Of a stretch of DNA of 55,000 bases, positions 45,141 to 55,000 are shown piece after piece (positions within the stretch are counted from its first letter, which is position 1; every line of letters starts with the position of its first letter). The stretch is from Chromera velia. Lineage: Eukaryota > Sar > Chromeraceae. Position numbers and translations under genes: made by a program. Where the stretch lies: contig JAHBMJ010004566.1 of assembly GCA_018398765.1 (NCBI GenBank), positions 4,424 through 59,423 on the forward strand, in the 5' to 3' direction. The notes under the pieces were generated by a model. The model saw only the letters and a program-made list of their open reading frames with translations, ran no database searches and had not been told where the DNA came from.

Positions 45141-45165
45141 CTTAGTGGTTGAGGAGCACTTATAT
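45124..45165 (+). other. tRNA-like (SINE head?) sequence
   Basis: GCATAGCTTAGTGGTTGAGGAGCAC matches the A-box of a tRNA promoter (TRGCNNAGYGG). No convincing B-box (GGTTCGANNCC) follows, so this may be a decayed tRNA-derived SINE head or chance. Confidence 0.22.
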
Positions 45166-45902
45166 ATTACAAAGAGTTGAGGTAAGTTAAGGTAGGAGCG
45201 CGTCAAAGCGCGTGCAACCTAGTACAACCACTGCGACTTGCATCTGAGCAGTAAAAATCTGATGCATGAAGATGTATGTGGATATATGTAGATACATATC
45301 TATGCATATCTTACAAATAGAGCTGAGAGGGCGTTTAATATAAGATGAATGAGGATTAGTCAATTAAGGCAAGAATAAAGTTACTAGAATAAAATTGATT
45401 TCGCTTTCCAGGCCATTTATACGGAAACTGGTAATGGAGTGTATCATATTTCTGATTCCAGTTCAAAGAAGCTTAAAGAAGCCTAATCCTCATGTTTAAA
45501 TTCATTTCTTTAGAAAAGAAGCCTTTTTTCGTTTTTGGATGGGAAAGTGTACACAGCTTAATCTCAACACTTCATTGCATGTCACCCCCCCGCGGCCCTG
45601 ATTCTGAGCTGACTCAGCTGTCGGGCGGCTGCATGGCAAATGCATGCGTGGCTGCCAATGGCTGCCATGTTCACGCGCTCCCACGGTGCCATGCATATCC
45701 GATGCATGCCAACCAGCCATCGGCCAGCCATCGGCCAGCCATCGGCCAGCCTCACAAAAGGCGTTTTCTCCAGCGAGTGGCATGAGTGCTTGCGAGTGGC
45801 GGTCGTTTGTGAGCAGTATATGTATTAATATCATGTTTACGAAAGTTTTTGTCACATTTCGAATCCCTTAGTACGCTTGCCAAACGAAGCTTTTTTTTAA
45901 AG
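45166..45902. other. Intergenic region upstream of the GBP-like gene
   Basis: 45166-45560 is AT-rich. 45630-45760 is richer in GC with CATGCATG/ATGCATGC motifs and a tandem ATCGGCCAGCC repeat (three units, about 45718-45752). It probably includes the promoter of the gene starting at 45903. No gene is seen. Confidence 0.5.
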
Positions 45903-48900
45903 ATGTTGCTGAGAGGTCCGAGAAGATCTCTTCAGAAGTTTGGGGCCTCTCCCTTCTTCTTCGTGCTGGTCGTCAGCCTGGTTGTTGTCCATGCATACGG
46001 AAGAGCAGTCCAGCTCGTTGTCCCAGTCGAGCAACACGAGGGCCTTGCTGTACACGAAGGAGCAGGAAAGGAACTGGTGAAGCTGAACGAACCTTTATAT
46101 GTCGTGGGCGCAGTTGGTAAGTTCTTTTCTCTGGGACCGATCTGATCGATATCTGTTGACAGTGCGTAAGTTCGACTCTCACAGCCCCTCCCCTCTCTCC
46201 TTAAATGTCTATTTGCAGGGCCCGTCCACAGTGGCAAGTCGTTCCTGCAGAACGAGTTGATCAAGCTCAGTCAAGGAGATTTCATCCCAAGGGGGGATCT
46301 CTTTGAGTTAGGGTACACGGTCGATGCCAAGACTGAAGGCCTGTGGATGTTCCCGGTTCCTTTGAGAAACAATCAGGGTACGCTGGTCTTCCTTGATTCC
46401 GAGGGCCTCTTCGCTTCCAATAATACCGAGCTGTACGACGCCAAGATCTACGCCATCGCCTCCCTGATGAGTGGTCACGTGTTGTTCAATTCCGTCAAGA
46501 TGATTGATCAACAAATGATCGAGATGCTGGAAATGCTTACCAAGCGGGCCCAGCTGTTCGGTTTCCGTGCAAAGGCAGACCACCCAGAGCTCCGATCCCA
46601 ACCCATCGGCCGTCTGGTGGACTCTCTCACAAGTCCCCACCTCTCATGGATAGTTCAGGATTTCGTCTCCCGAGTGCCTTACGGCGCTCCGACAGACTGG
46701 CTGAAGTCTCTCCTGGGCGCTCTGAGACGGGAGAGACAGTGCGCGTCGAACAAGCAAAACATCCTGATGTTGGATAGGCTCTTTGCTTCCTACGAGGCCT
46801 TCGTGCTCCCTCCACCCGCAGCCAAGACCAAAGTCCTGACGGAGTTAGACAAAGCAGATCCGAGTCAGATAGAGGAGGAGTACTGGCACGCCCTCGCGAG
46901 ACTACACTCAGAGGTCTTCTCTCATGAAGCCCTGCACGCAAAGAAAAAAGCAAAGCTGGGGCCTGATGGCCTTCCGATGACAGGCGCTCAGCTGGCGCAG
47001 TTGCTGAACTTTTTGGTTGCAGCGATGGGGGAACAACAGTTTCCGACCCTCGCGCCTGCCTGGGAGAATTTCGCGAGGCAACAGGCGAATGTCGCCACAG
47101 AAGCCGTGGAGCGTCACTTCGACAGAGGTCTGTCAGAATTTCATTCAGGTGCAAAAAAATATGTCAATTTGCATGTGTTTACCCGTGTATCAACATTTCG
47201 TCAGTATCACAGAAATCGGTTACACATCTGAAAACTGCAGTACTTCACTTTATGTTTGTTCCAAGACCGTCGTTCACCCACTCATAGGCTCTCTTTCTTT
47301 CCTTTTTTCTTTCTTTCTTTCTTTCTCTCTTTTTTTCTCTCTTTCTCTCTCTTTCTCTCTCTCTTTCCTTCTTTCCTCCCTTTCGAAATTGAACGAATGG
47401 AGGGAAGAAGCGGGGCAGAAAGCTGGAGACGAAGAGAGAAGTAGAACACTCGAGGAGTTGCGAGAGTGAGAGAGGCTGAAAGCTTTTGAAGGGAGAGATT
47501 CCACGGACTCCCTTTTGGAACGCCGTGATCATCGTATGCAATGACTCGTCTCTCTTCTCTTCTCTTCTCTTCTCTTCTGTCCACCCCCAGGTCCACTGAA
47601 CCTTCTCGCTTTTCGTTTCTTTCTCTCCAGCTTCTTTGTTTCCCGCCCTGCGGTGTCTCGCTTTTTGGTTCAGAGCTCTGTGACCAATACATATCGACGC
47701 CGATTCTCCTTGCTTGAATTGTTCTGCAGGTCTCGCTGTGATTGGTTCAAAGAAAGTTGAAGTCGTCTCTACGGTGCCAGGAGGATTGACACCGCGCGTC
47801 ATGCGTGAGGTTTGGACGCCTTCGGAGGCCGCTTTGGAGTTCTCGCGTTTGTTCAATGAGGCTCTGATGTTGTGGGAGAAGCTGGCTTTGGGGTTGGGGG
47901 AGTGGGGGCAGACGGGGAGGGAAGCTTTGAAGGCCTCTATGGAGGAAAGAAGAGAGGTGTTGATGGAGAGAGTGTGCACAGATGCAGTGAAATTCTGCGA
48001 GGCTGCAGAGAGACAGAGTTTTGAGGAGTTGACTCCTGTGTTGGATTCCCTCGACCTTCCTCTTTACGAGGGGGACCTCGAAAAGTCCCTCCAAAAATTG
48101 GGGAGAACCGAGATTCCTCTCTGCGGGATTTCATCAACAGAGAACGGGGGGGTCCGGCTGAGCTTCGACATAGGGGGACGTCAGAGAGTTTGGTCGACAC
48201 AGAGTGTTGCCAAAAAGCGTTCTTGGAGTCTGCCCGTCGTTGGTCTCTTGAAGCGACGGCAGTGAAGGAGAGGAATCAGAGAAGGAAGAGGGAACTTCTC
48301 GAAAGCGCAGCAGGGGCAGCTTTAGAGCTCTTCACCGTCTCTGCAGACAGGATCACGCCCGACGTTTTACGTCAAAAAACTTTGGAGGAGTTGAACACAC
48401 AGCTGTCGAATCTCGTTGCCCAAAGTGCCTCAACGTTTGATCAGCGCACAGCCAGATTGAAAGACGACGCTCAGAGGGCCATTTACAGGTCCTCTGTGTC
48501 TGCAGAAGCACAAGAGAAAGTGAAAGGTGCGATGCGACAGTGGAATGATTTTTGCGAAAAGGACGGGGAACGTCTCCTTGCTCCTCTCTCGAGGGAGCAC
48601 ACAGAGGACGTTCGTCGTCTTCGCAGTCAGATGCCCTTCGACGAAGCTTCCCTGACCTCTCTTCTTAAGCAGAAGGAGGCGAGCACGCTTGGAAGTTTTC
48701 GAGAGAGGTTCGCACTCTGCCTGAAATCCGTTGTTTTCCCGTCTCTTGAGAGCCACCTCCTCAAAACTTGCACAGCAGCAGCAGAGAGCGCGAGACGGGA
48801 GAACACAGAGGCGTTGGAAAAAGAAATGATGGGACCCCTTTCTACTGCGTCCTTGCAGTTGAAGGCAGTGGTAGATTCGTTCTGGTTTCCCTCTCGTTTT

Positions 48901-50421
48901 GAGAGACGGGCGATGGATGTGGGGTTGAAGGCTTTGAGGGCCGTGCAAGAACAGAGAAAGCAGGAGGGGCGGCCCGAAATTGGTGAACGTCTGGTGCGTT
49001 CAGTTGTCAATTCGTGGATCATGTCTTCTGACCTCGAGTATCTGCGGCAGAGAGTGTTCGACAAACGAGACCGTGCTCTCTTAGTGATGGCAGTGTGGAT
49101 TGGAACGCTTTTGCATTTGTGTCTTTCCTTCGCTTCTTCCAACCCTTTTTCCGTGTGGAGTCTCTCCTCCCTCGGCTCCCTTCTGCTCTCTGCTGCGCTC
49201 AGTTTGTCTAAAGTGTTCCAGATGGGACTCCTGTACGCACTTTGGCTGTTTGCCCCCTTGATTGCCTCCTTTGTCTTCTGGGCCGTTGCGCTTCTTGCAA
49301 CTGCGGGAGCGATTCTGGTCTATCTTCGGCAGCAAAAGGAAGGTGTGTCGGCGGTTCTGCGCCTGCAGTCGGCGTGGAGACGGCATGCGGCCTGTCGTGA
49401 GTTCGTGGCCGTGCGCACTGCTGCTGTCGCGCGCGTCAGGCAACTTCAGCAGCGCTGGAAAAGCCATGTCGCTTGCCGTCAACCATTGGCATATCGGCAG
49501 ACGGCAGTTCGGGGGGTGAAACGGCTGCAGGCGTGGTGGAGGAGGAATTTGGCCTGTCGAGAGGCGATCGTCTTGCGTCACCAGTTCGTGATGGCAGTGA
49601 GGCTCATTCAGACAGCATGGAGGACTCACGCCGCATGTCGGTCCTTTGTGTCCTTCCGTCTCACGTCGCTGTCGTCGATTGGTCGTTTACAGCGATTCTT
49701 CAGGAGGAGGGTGCAGTGCAAGCGTTTCGTTGCTGTTCGTTTTGAGGCTCTCTGTGCGGTCCGGCGTGTTCAGCTCTGCTGGAGACGTCACGCCGCATGC
49801 AAAGACGCGATCGCGCATCGTTGTCTGGTTTTGCATTCCATCAGGCGAGTACAGAGGTTCTGGGTCCAGCGAGAATCGTGCAGAGACGCTGTCGCCTTTC
49901 GTCGGATGGCTGTGCCGGCGGTTTTGCGCCTGCAGTCGGCGTGGAGACGCGCTGCGGTGGCGTATGCGGAAAAGAATGCATCAAAGTCTGGAGATACAGG
50001 ATCCGCCTCTTTGTTGTCTTCTTCTTCTTCTTCTTCTTCCTCGTCAGGCTGCCCCCAGCCCCAAGAAAGTCAGGAAGAGAGGGGGGAAAGTGAGGAGAAA
50101 GAGGAAGAGGTTCAAGAGAAAGAAGAATCCGATGAGGGAGCTAGTGAGGGAGGCGAAGATCAGGATCCTCACGGGGGAGCCTCAAGAAGGAAGACGAGGA
50201 GATCGAAAAGGGGAAAAGGAAAAAAGAAGAAAGAAGAAGCGAGGCAGAATGGAGAGCCCGTTGGGCAACACAGGGCAGGAATGAGGCACAGCAAGCTCAA
50301 AATGGAAAAAGAGAAGGGAAGGAAAGACACGCCGAAGCGATTCTCAACTTTTTACGTATCACGAGACGTATCATACACACTTAAACGTACAATGAATCAA
50401 ATTTTGAAAGATAATGTTTAA
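45903..50421 (+). CDS. GBP-like GTPase with signal peptide, membrane segments and IQ-like repeats
   Basis: Exons 45903-46116, 46219-47148 and 47730-50421. The N-terminus has a signal-peptide core (FFFVLVVSLVVVHAYG). The GTPase region shows VGPVHSGKSFLQNEL (P-loop), FLDSEGLFA (G3) and LSWIVQDF in place of the usual WVVRDF (G4). That fits the guanylate-binding protein family of the dynamin superfamily. A long helical domain follows. Then come hydrophobic segments at about 49075-49330 (including LLHLCLSFAS and LIASFVFWAVALLATAGAIL), eight 27-residue repeats (49354 to about 49990) and an acidic then Lys-rich tail. The last exon contains one frame break near 48093-48097 (A5 run): the upstream frame closes at 48265, while the frame one base back continues to 50421. 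An alternative exon 2 donor at 47128 is also in phase. A polyadenylation-like AATAAA lies at 50473. The GTPase may be lumenal if the signal peptide is cleaved. Confidence 0.85.
47284..47376. repeat. (CTTT)n/(CT)n polypyrimidine tract in GBP-like intron 2
   Basis: About 90 bp of pyrimidine on the coding strand. A second pyrimidine repeat, (TCTCT)n, lies at 47546-47578 in the same intron. Confidence 0.92.
49354..49990 (+). repeat. Eight 81 bp coding repeats (27-residue IQ-like units)
   Basis: Units share V.RLQ..WRRH.ACR.FVA.R...V with exact 27-residue spacing: VLRLQSAWRRHAACREF, VRQLQQRWKSHVACRQP, VKRLQAWWRRNLACREA, VRLIQTAWRTHAACRSF, IGRLQRFFRRRVQCKRF, VRRVQLCWRRHAACKDA, IRRVQRFWVQRESCRDA, VLRLQSAWRRAAVAYAE. 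The (I/L/V)Qxx(W/F)R core resembles IQ motifs, which bind calmodulin-type EF-hand proteins. Units 1 and 8 are nearly identical at DNA level over about 32 bp, suggesting recent unit copying. Confidence 0.9.
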
Positions 50422-50687
50422 AGAACTTTCAGCTTTTTCATTGATTGTTTTTAATTTATTCGTATTAATTCGAATAAAAACATACAAAACGTTTAAATAT
50501 ATAAGGGTTGCTCTTGTTACCAAAATTTTTCTATAGGATTTCTCTCAGATTTTTCTAAGATTTCCCATCAATTTTCCGATAAATTTTCTAACATTTTTTT
50601 ACATTTTTTCCCAGGATAATGCAGGATTCCCGTGCATGTTTTTGATTTTTTTGTGTCTAGTTTTGTATAGGGTATGACGGCGTCTCC
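50422..50687. other. AT-rich 3' flank of the GBP-like gene
   Basis: AT-rich, with AATAAA at 50473 and repeated TTTTCTA/ATTTTC phrases. It includes the likely 3' UTR. Confidence 0.5.
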
Positions 50688-52106
50688 TTATCTAGCCCAT
50701 CGTTCAATAACATCTATTTCCAGAGCTAGTTTCAGAGCTAGCTGGATACTGTTAAAGTCAGACAGAGTGTTATATACCACTCTAGCTGCTAGATCAATGC
50801 AGTCTAGACTTGGCATCAGGAAGATTCTGCTACAGATCACGATCCCGGATAAGGTGTCAGTTCGGACGTCCCTAGAAGGACAGATCGTCACATGGCTGGA
50901 CAGAGGAGAGAAAGAACAAAACCATCGAGGCACGAAATGTCGATCTGCATGCCTAGCATGGAATAAATACCGTGGCCCCCGTACGACTAAGGTTGGACAT
51001 GCCGTAGCCGCCGTAGTATCCGTGTGGGCCACACTAAGGCGGCACACAACACAAATTCCCCTTTGCTTCTTCTTCTTTTTCGGAAACTTTAAGCAATCAA
51101 AATCAGAGCCAGTACCGCTCCCACCAGGGAAGTTGTTGACAAGAGGCGTGCACAACGCTGGCGGAAGCTGACATGGCGGCAGAAATAGATTCTTCAGGAG
51201 GGGGCAATTTCGTGGGGTCAACCCACACCCGAGGTAACATCGGGCGGCCGCCTGCACGACACGTGCTTGAGCATCCCGCTCTTCTTCAGTGAATGCGGGA
51301 CGGCAGAGATCGGAGTCCACATCGTGGGGGTCCGGAAGCAGCTTCGCTCCCACGTGTACCATTCGAATCAGAGTAGGTTGGGTGGGTGGGTCTGGTGGCT
51401 TGGGAGAATTGGGATTGGCAGTAGAAGTAGATACAGATGTGGAATCCTTTGGTTTTCCGTGACGGGCAGTGGGAGACAAATCAGCAGAGGCAGACCCGAC
51501 TGGGGGCTTGCCGGACGAGGATGAAAACAAAGACAACGCAGAGGGAAGAGATGACAGGGCAGAGGAGGGGACAACCTCAGTACATGCAGCTACTTTTGCT
51601 GCACGCCGTTCCGTCTTCTCAGGCTTCCTCGAAAAAATGGTGAGAGAGGGGGGCTGCGTGGGTGTTGTTGTGGTAAGGGGGTTCTTGGGTGGTGGAGTGG
51701 GGGGCTTATGTGCAACTGATGTGGTCAACTCAGGACCGTCACACACATTGGGGCCGTTGGAAAGGATCGAAATGGACGGTTTGGGAGCATCAGCAGGGGT
51801 AAGGCCGTCCGGGGCAGAATCGGGATAGAGAGAAAGAAGGTCCTCCACTGGTTGCTTGGAAAGGGAACGTTTTCGGAGGGAAGAGCCGCCATGCTTCCTA
51901 CGGGCTCGCTTCTTCCCATTCCAAGAGAAAGGCACATTCTCGTAAACCACGAGACGGGACCGAAAAAGAATAGACAAGCAGTTGTGCGCATTGACTACCA
52001 GTTCCCGAAAGTAGACCTCCAGGTCGTCCATCGAGGCTCCAGGAGGGATCAGACACGCCTTCTGAAGTGCCTCCACAGTGGAGCGCACCTCACCAAACAG
52101 AGTCAT
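50688..52106 (-). CDS. Unknown protein, retroelement gag/ORF1-like
   Basis: A 472-residue frame starting MTLFGEVRSTVEALQKAC. The N-terminus is helical (DLEVYFRELVVNAHNCL). A long Pro/Ser/Thr-rich middle follows, then a Cys-rich end with CVVCRLSVAHTDTTAATACP, which has the C-x2-C...H...CP layout of a degenerate zinc knuckle. The region coding this end (50769-51052) recurs at 52377-52655, so it is part of a dispersed repeat. A Pro/Ser-rich chain with a terminal zinc knuckle is typical of retroelement gag/ORF1 proteins, but there is no recognised RT or integrase nearby. A host gene cannot be excluded. Confidence 0.42.
   Translation of the reverse strand: MTLFGEVRSTVEALQKACLIPPGASMDDLEVYFRELVVNAHNCLSILFRSRLVVYENVPFSWNGKKRARRKHGGSSLRKRSLSKQPVEDLLSLYPDSAPDGLTPADAPKPSISILSNGPNVCDGPELTTSVAHKPPTPPPKNPLTTTTPTQPPSLTIFSRKPEKTERRAAKVAACTEVVPSSALSSLPSALSLFSSSSGKPPVGSASADLSPTARHGKPKDSTSVSTSTANPNSPKPPDPPTQPTLIRMVHVGAKLLPDPHDVDSDLCRPAFTEEERDAQARVVQAAARCYLGCGLTPRNCPLLKNLFLPPCQLPPALCTPLVNNFPGGSGTGSDFDCLKFPKKKKKQRGICVVCRLSVAHTDTTAATACPTLVVRGPRYLFHARHADRHFVPRWFCSFSPLSSHVTICPSRDVRTDTLSGIVICSRIFLMPSLDCIDLAARVVYNTLSDFNSIQLALKLALEIDVIERWAR
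50769..51052. repeat. Direct repeat, copy A
   Basis: Begins GTTATATACCACTCTAGCTG and ends AAGGCGGCACACAACA on the + strand. Similar to 52377-52655 over its full length with scattered substitutions and a few small indels. On the - strand it codes the C-terminal part of the frame 50688-52106. Confidence 0.92.
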
Positions 52107-52376
52107 AGTGGGCTAGTGCGAAAAGAAGCAAAACAGAGAGGATACACTTTTCAACAAGTTGGAGACGGCACGAAGAAAGTGGAACGGGAAAATTGGATAA
52201 AGCGAAAAGTGGGGCAAAGTTGGAAAGATGCGCGCGTCTCTGCGTCTGCCTGTCCCTGCCAGAAGTTTTTCTCAAACCGGCAGCAAGCAGCGCCAGCTCC
52301 AAAGATGAACTCCTCGAAACGAGAGAGGCAAGAGCGAGTCGCAGCAGCCGGACCAAAATCAGACTGCTGCTACCAT

Positions 52377-52655
52377 GTTATATACCACTCTAGCTGCTAG
52401 ATCAATGCAGTCTAGACTTGGTATCAAGAAGACAGAATCTACAGATCATGATCCCGGATACGGTGTCAGTTCGGACCTAGAAGGACAGATCGTCACATGG
52501 CTGGACAGAGGAGAGAAAGAACAAAACCATCGAAGCATGAAATGTCGATTTGCATGCCTAGCATGGAATAAATACCGTGGCCCCCGTACGACCAAGGTTG
52601 GACATGCCGTAGCTGCCGTAGTATCCGTGTGGGCCGCACTAAGGCGGCACACAAC
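52377..52655. repeat. Direct repeat, copy B
   Basis: Same orientation as copy A, about 1.6 kb away. On the - strand it still encodes CRLSAAHTDTTAATACP. It lies upstream of the gag-like frame, as if it were the 3' end of a preceding tandem copy. Confidence 0.92.
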
Positions 52656-54000
52656 ATAGAGAAAAATTATTATGCTCTAAACTGTCACGCTTCACTGCCT
52701 TCATCAACACTTCAAACCAGAGGCGACCTGTAAAAGATAAAACAGCGATAGCTAGTGTCTTAGGGCATCGATGTAGCACTTATCATGCACTTATCACTTT
52801 TTGAATTCATTTAGAAATTTATAGGAAACTACTTAAAAAATTTTAAAGTATTTTTAAATTTACAGGACGCGGCATGCATAACAAAAACCTCAATCACATT
52901 TTTAAATTTACGTTAATTTTTACATGTTTTGTACTATAGGTTTTGTAAACTGAAAAATAATGAAAAAACTCATTTTTAAGTCAGTCACGCGGTAGCTAGA
53001 GCTAAGAGCTTCTGAGTTATAAAGTCAGAAAAGTTTAAAAATCTAAAGTTTAGTGCTAGCAAAGGTGTTTAGTCACTTGTAATTAGAATATATTCAATTA
53101 TCCCATGAAGTGATTGAATGTGATTGAATAAAGTGATTAATTCGCCAAAGTCCGATTTTTACTAGTCTTTAATACTTTTGGTCATTCTAATGGTGTGTAG
53201 TTTTTTTTTTATGTTATAAAAACAAATGTTTTGGGAGTAGCCTAGAGGCTTGCGCACATCCAGTACACTGCATACATGGCCCAGCCCATGTAGCCCGGGC
53301 CACCCATGCAGGCGCCGGCGCGGCCCACCGCTCCTACTAGTGGCCGCAGCTATCGGTGCATGCATACGGAGCCGAATAGCCGATTATACATGTTACATAA
53401 AAAATCGGGTCTTCATGCATGAGTTTCAAATACAAGGTGTAGTGTGCATGTTCATGCAATGAGAACATGTATGAACTTTCAACCACGTATTCATATGATA
53501 TGTTACTTACTAATTTAATAAGTAAATTGTAAGATTTTATAAAATTCTAGTAACACTGTAACACAATCTAGTATGATTCTAGTATAGTAACACTACTGCC
53601 CATTAACAGTGCCTAACAGCTAGATAGCTCCTGTTTATCTTTTTCAAAACCAGTCACAAACTGTGCTTTAAAAAAATAAAATAAAAAATGTAGCCTAGAC
53701 CCCCCCTTAATTTATTTAGGAATATATTCCTGAATGTATTCCTGATTATATTACTTTTGAAGTGAGTAACTAGTGAATAAATATATTCCGTGATTAGACA
53801 CCTTTGAGCACTGTTTAGTGTCAAACATTATTTTAAACTTAATTTTACTGATCAGACTTAGTCCGCCAATGTTAACTTTATTCAATGTGTACACCTGTCA
53901 CGTTCATTTAATGTTAATGTCAAGTTTTCAAACAGACTGTTACCTTACCATTGAAGTTACCAAGTTCTGTGCATACCATTTATGGATTGCGATCGAGCAT
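52656..54000. other. AT-rich island, no gene seen
   Basis: AT-rich DNA with a fragment of the MITE-like end at 52866-52897. One GC-rich patch lies at 53270-53350 (GGCGCCGGCGCGGCCCACC region). No supported open frame. Confidence 0.5.
52866..52897. mobile_element. Solo end of the MITE-like element
   Basis: GACGCGGCATGCATAACAAAAACCTCAATCA matches the right arm of the element at 5832-6100 with one or two differences. Confidence 0.6.
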
Positions 54001-55000
54001 TAATTCAGCCAAGATTAAATCTTTCACGGCCAGAAGCAGTGCCTGCATGCAGGCAGGCTGGCGTGACCTCCCCCCCCATGCAAAATCTCTCAGCAGACAG
54101 AAATCTGCAACTCCTCCGACATTCTTAATTGAAAGTCCGCCTAAAGAAAAGCTAGGGGCGGAATGAGCAAGTCTAGTGTGCCGAACGCGCGTTCTCTGTG
54201 TGTGCATGTGCGGAAGGGGGGGGAAGGGGGAAGAGAAAGACATGAGTCAGGCAGACGAGAGAGAAGAGAAGAGAACAGAAGAGAAACGAAGTCTATGTCT
54301 CTGTCGGCCACGTTGTTTACACACGTTCTGATGCGTCGATCCTTCTTCGTAAAATTGACATCACGAACGGAGAAAGATCGATTGATTGATCAAAAATATT
54401 CAGTCTGTCTATTTGTACAGTGGAAGGAAGCCAGGGAGGAAAGAAGGAAGTGAGAGGGTATGGAGGCAGCGGGAAGCAAGGGAGGGAAGGCAAACGAGAG
54501 TCCAGATCGGTATCTCACTCTCACGCACGCACGAAGAGAAAGAGAAGGAGAGAACGAACGCACATGCAGGGAAAGAAAAAACTGCAACGGAGAGAGACAG
54601 CTCCCCCCTCCCGGCCCGCCCTGTCCATCCCCCCTTCAGGTCGACGCAACCCGATTCCACCCATCCATCAATTCATCCTTCCCATGCATCCAGGAGCCCC
54701 GCAGCGACACGCCAGTTTAGACCCCTCCGTCTCGTACTGCACGCCCCAAAGGAATTAAGAGAAAACAGAAGCAGGCAGGCAGGCAGGCAGGCAGGCAGGC
54801 CGGGGCTTTGTATGCCATCAAAATATATTTATGCTTCCTTCGGACGGGACGAAAAAGCGAAATTTCTGTCGTGCGTTTACGGTGGGACAAGTGTCCCGGG
54901 TCGACGAAAGTTGCAGCAGATACGGATACAGAATCAAAAAATTTCATCAACAGTGCACGCAAGAACGAGAAGCTGCCCACGCTACTTGCCTACCCCCCCC
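54001..55000. other. Simple-repeat-rich end of window
   Basis: Purine-rich stretches (54230-54300, 54420-54600) and an (AGGC)n run at 54770-54800. The texture resembles the introns of the large genes in this window, so this may be an intron or UTR of a gene beyond 55000, but no exon could be supported. Confidence 0.4.

Noticed and set aside
50769-52655. LTR pair flanking a retroelement
   Set aside because: The two direct repeats code for protein and do not have TG...CA ends. One lies inside the reading frame, so they are not LTRs on present evidence.
53280-53340. GC-rich patch as an RNA gene
   Set aside because: No recognisable tRNA, snRNA or rRNA motif.
54717-54980. Minus-strand frame at the window end
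   Set aside because: Its end is the translated AGGC repeat and the rest has no motif. It may be chance.

Overview
This looks like a nuclear window from a protist alga of the alveolate kind. A chromerid such as Chromera velia is my best guess, inferred only from gene content and style. The genes are intron-rich with GT-AG introns. The introns are packed with microsatellites. There is an alveolate-type ferlin, retroelement wreckage sits in AT-rich islands, and TGCATGCA-type motifs are frequent.

Layout. (1) 1-1543, + strand: the 3' part of a splicing factor SF3B6 (p14) gene, two exons, with the 5' end outside the window. (2) 1.5-8.6 kb: gene-poor DNA. It holds a two-unit HNH-like protein gene on the - strand (4241-5290), a MITE-like inverted-repeat element (5832-6100), and a second copy of the SF3B6 terminal exon with its flanks (6841-7900). 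The second copy differs from the first almost only by C-to-T and G-to-A changes. (3) 8651-31333, - strand: one very large ferlin gene. I could thread 37 exons with all reading phases agreeing, giving about 1613 residues from a C2A start to a C-terminal membrane anchor. (4) 31334-32389: a divergent promoter region with two CGCGCG hairpins and a cluster of TGCATGCA motifs. (5) 32390-38927, + strand: a chimeric gene whose product joins a degenerate HSP70 ATPase domain to a ubiquitin-specific protease (USP) and ends in two membrane segments. (6) 39.3-45.2 kb: two degenerate LINEs of one family on the - strand. (7) 45903-50421, + strand: a guanylate-binding-protein-like GTPase with a signal peptide, membrane segments and eight 27-residue IQ-like repeats. 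Its last exon contains one frame break. (8) 50.4-55 kb: a gag/ORF1-like reading frame with direct repeats, then AT-rich and simple-repeat DNA with no gene I recognise.

How the genes relate. Ferlin (Ca-dependent membrane fusion) and the HSP70-USP gene share one divergent intergenic region. Ferlin, HSP70-USP and the GBP-like GTPase all encode large membrane-attached proteins. No operon-like logic is expected here and none is claimed.

The points most worth a second look are the HSP70-USP-membrane fusion, the GBP-like GTPase with a signal peptide and an IQ-like tail, and the way tetranucleotide repeats of the form (GTNN)n start exactly at 5' splice sites. All exon boundaries were read by eye from splice signals and phase. 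They need transcript evidence.
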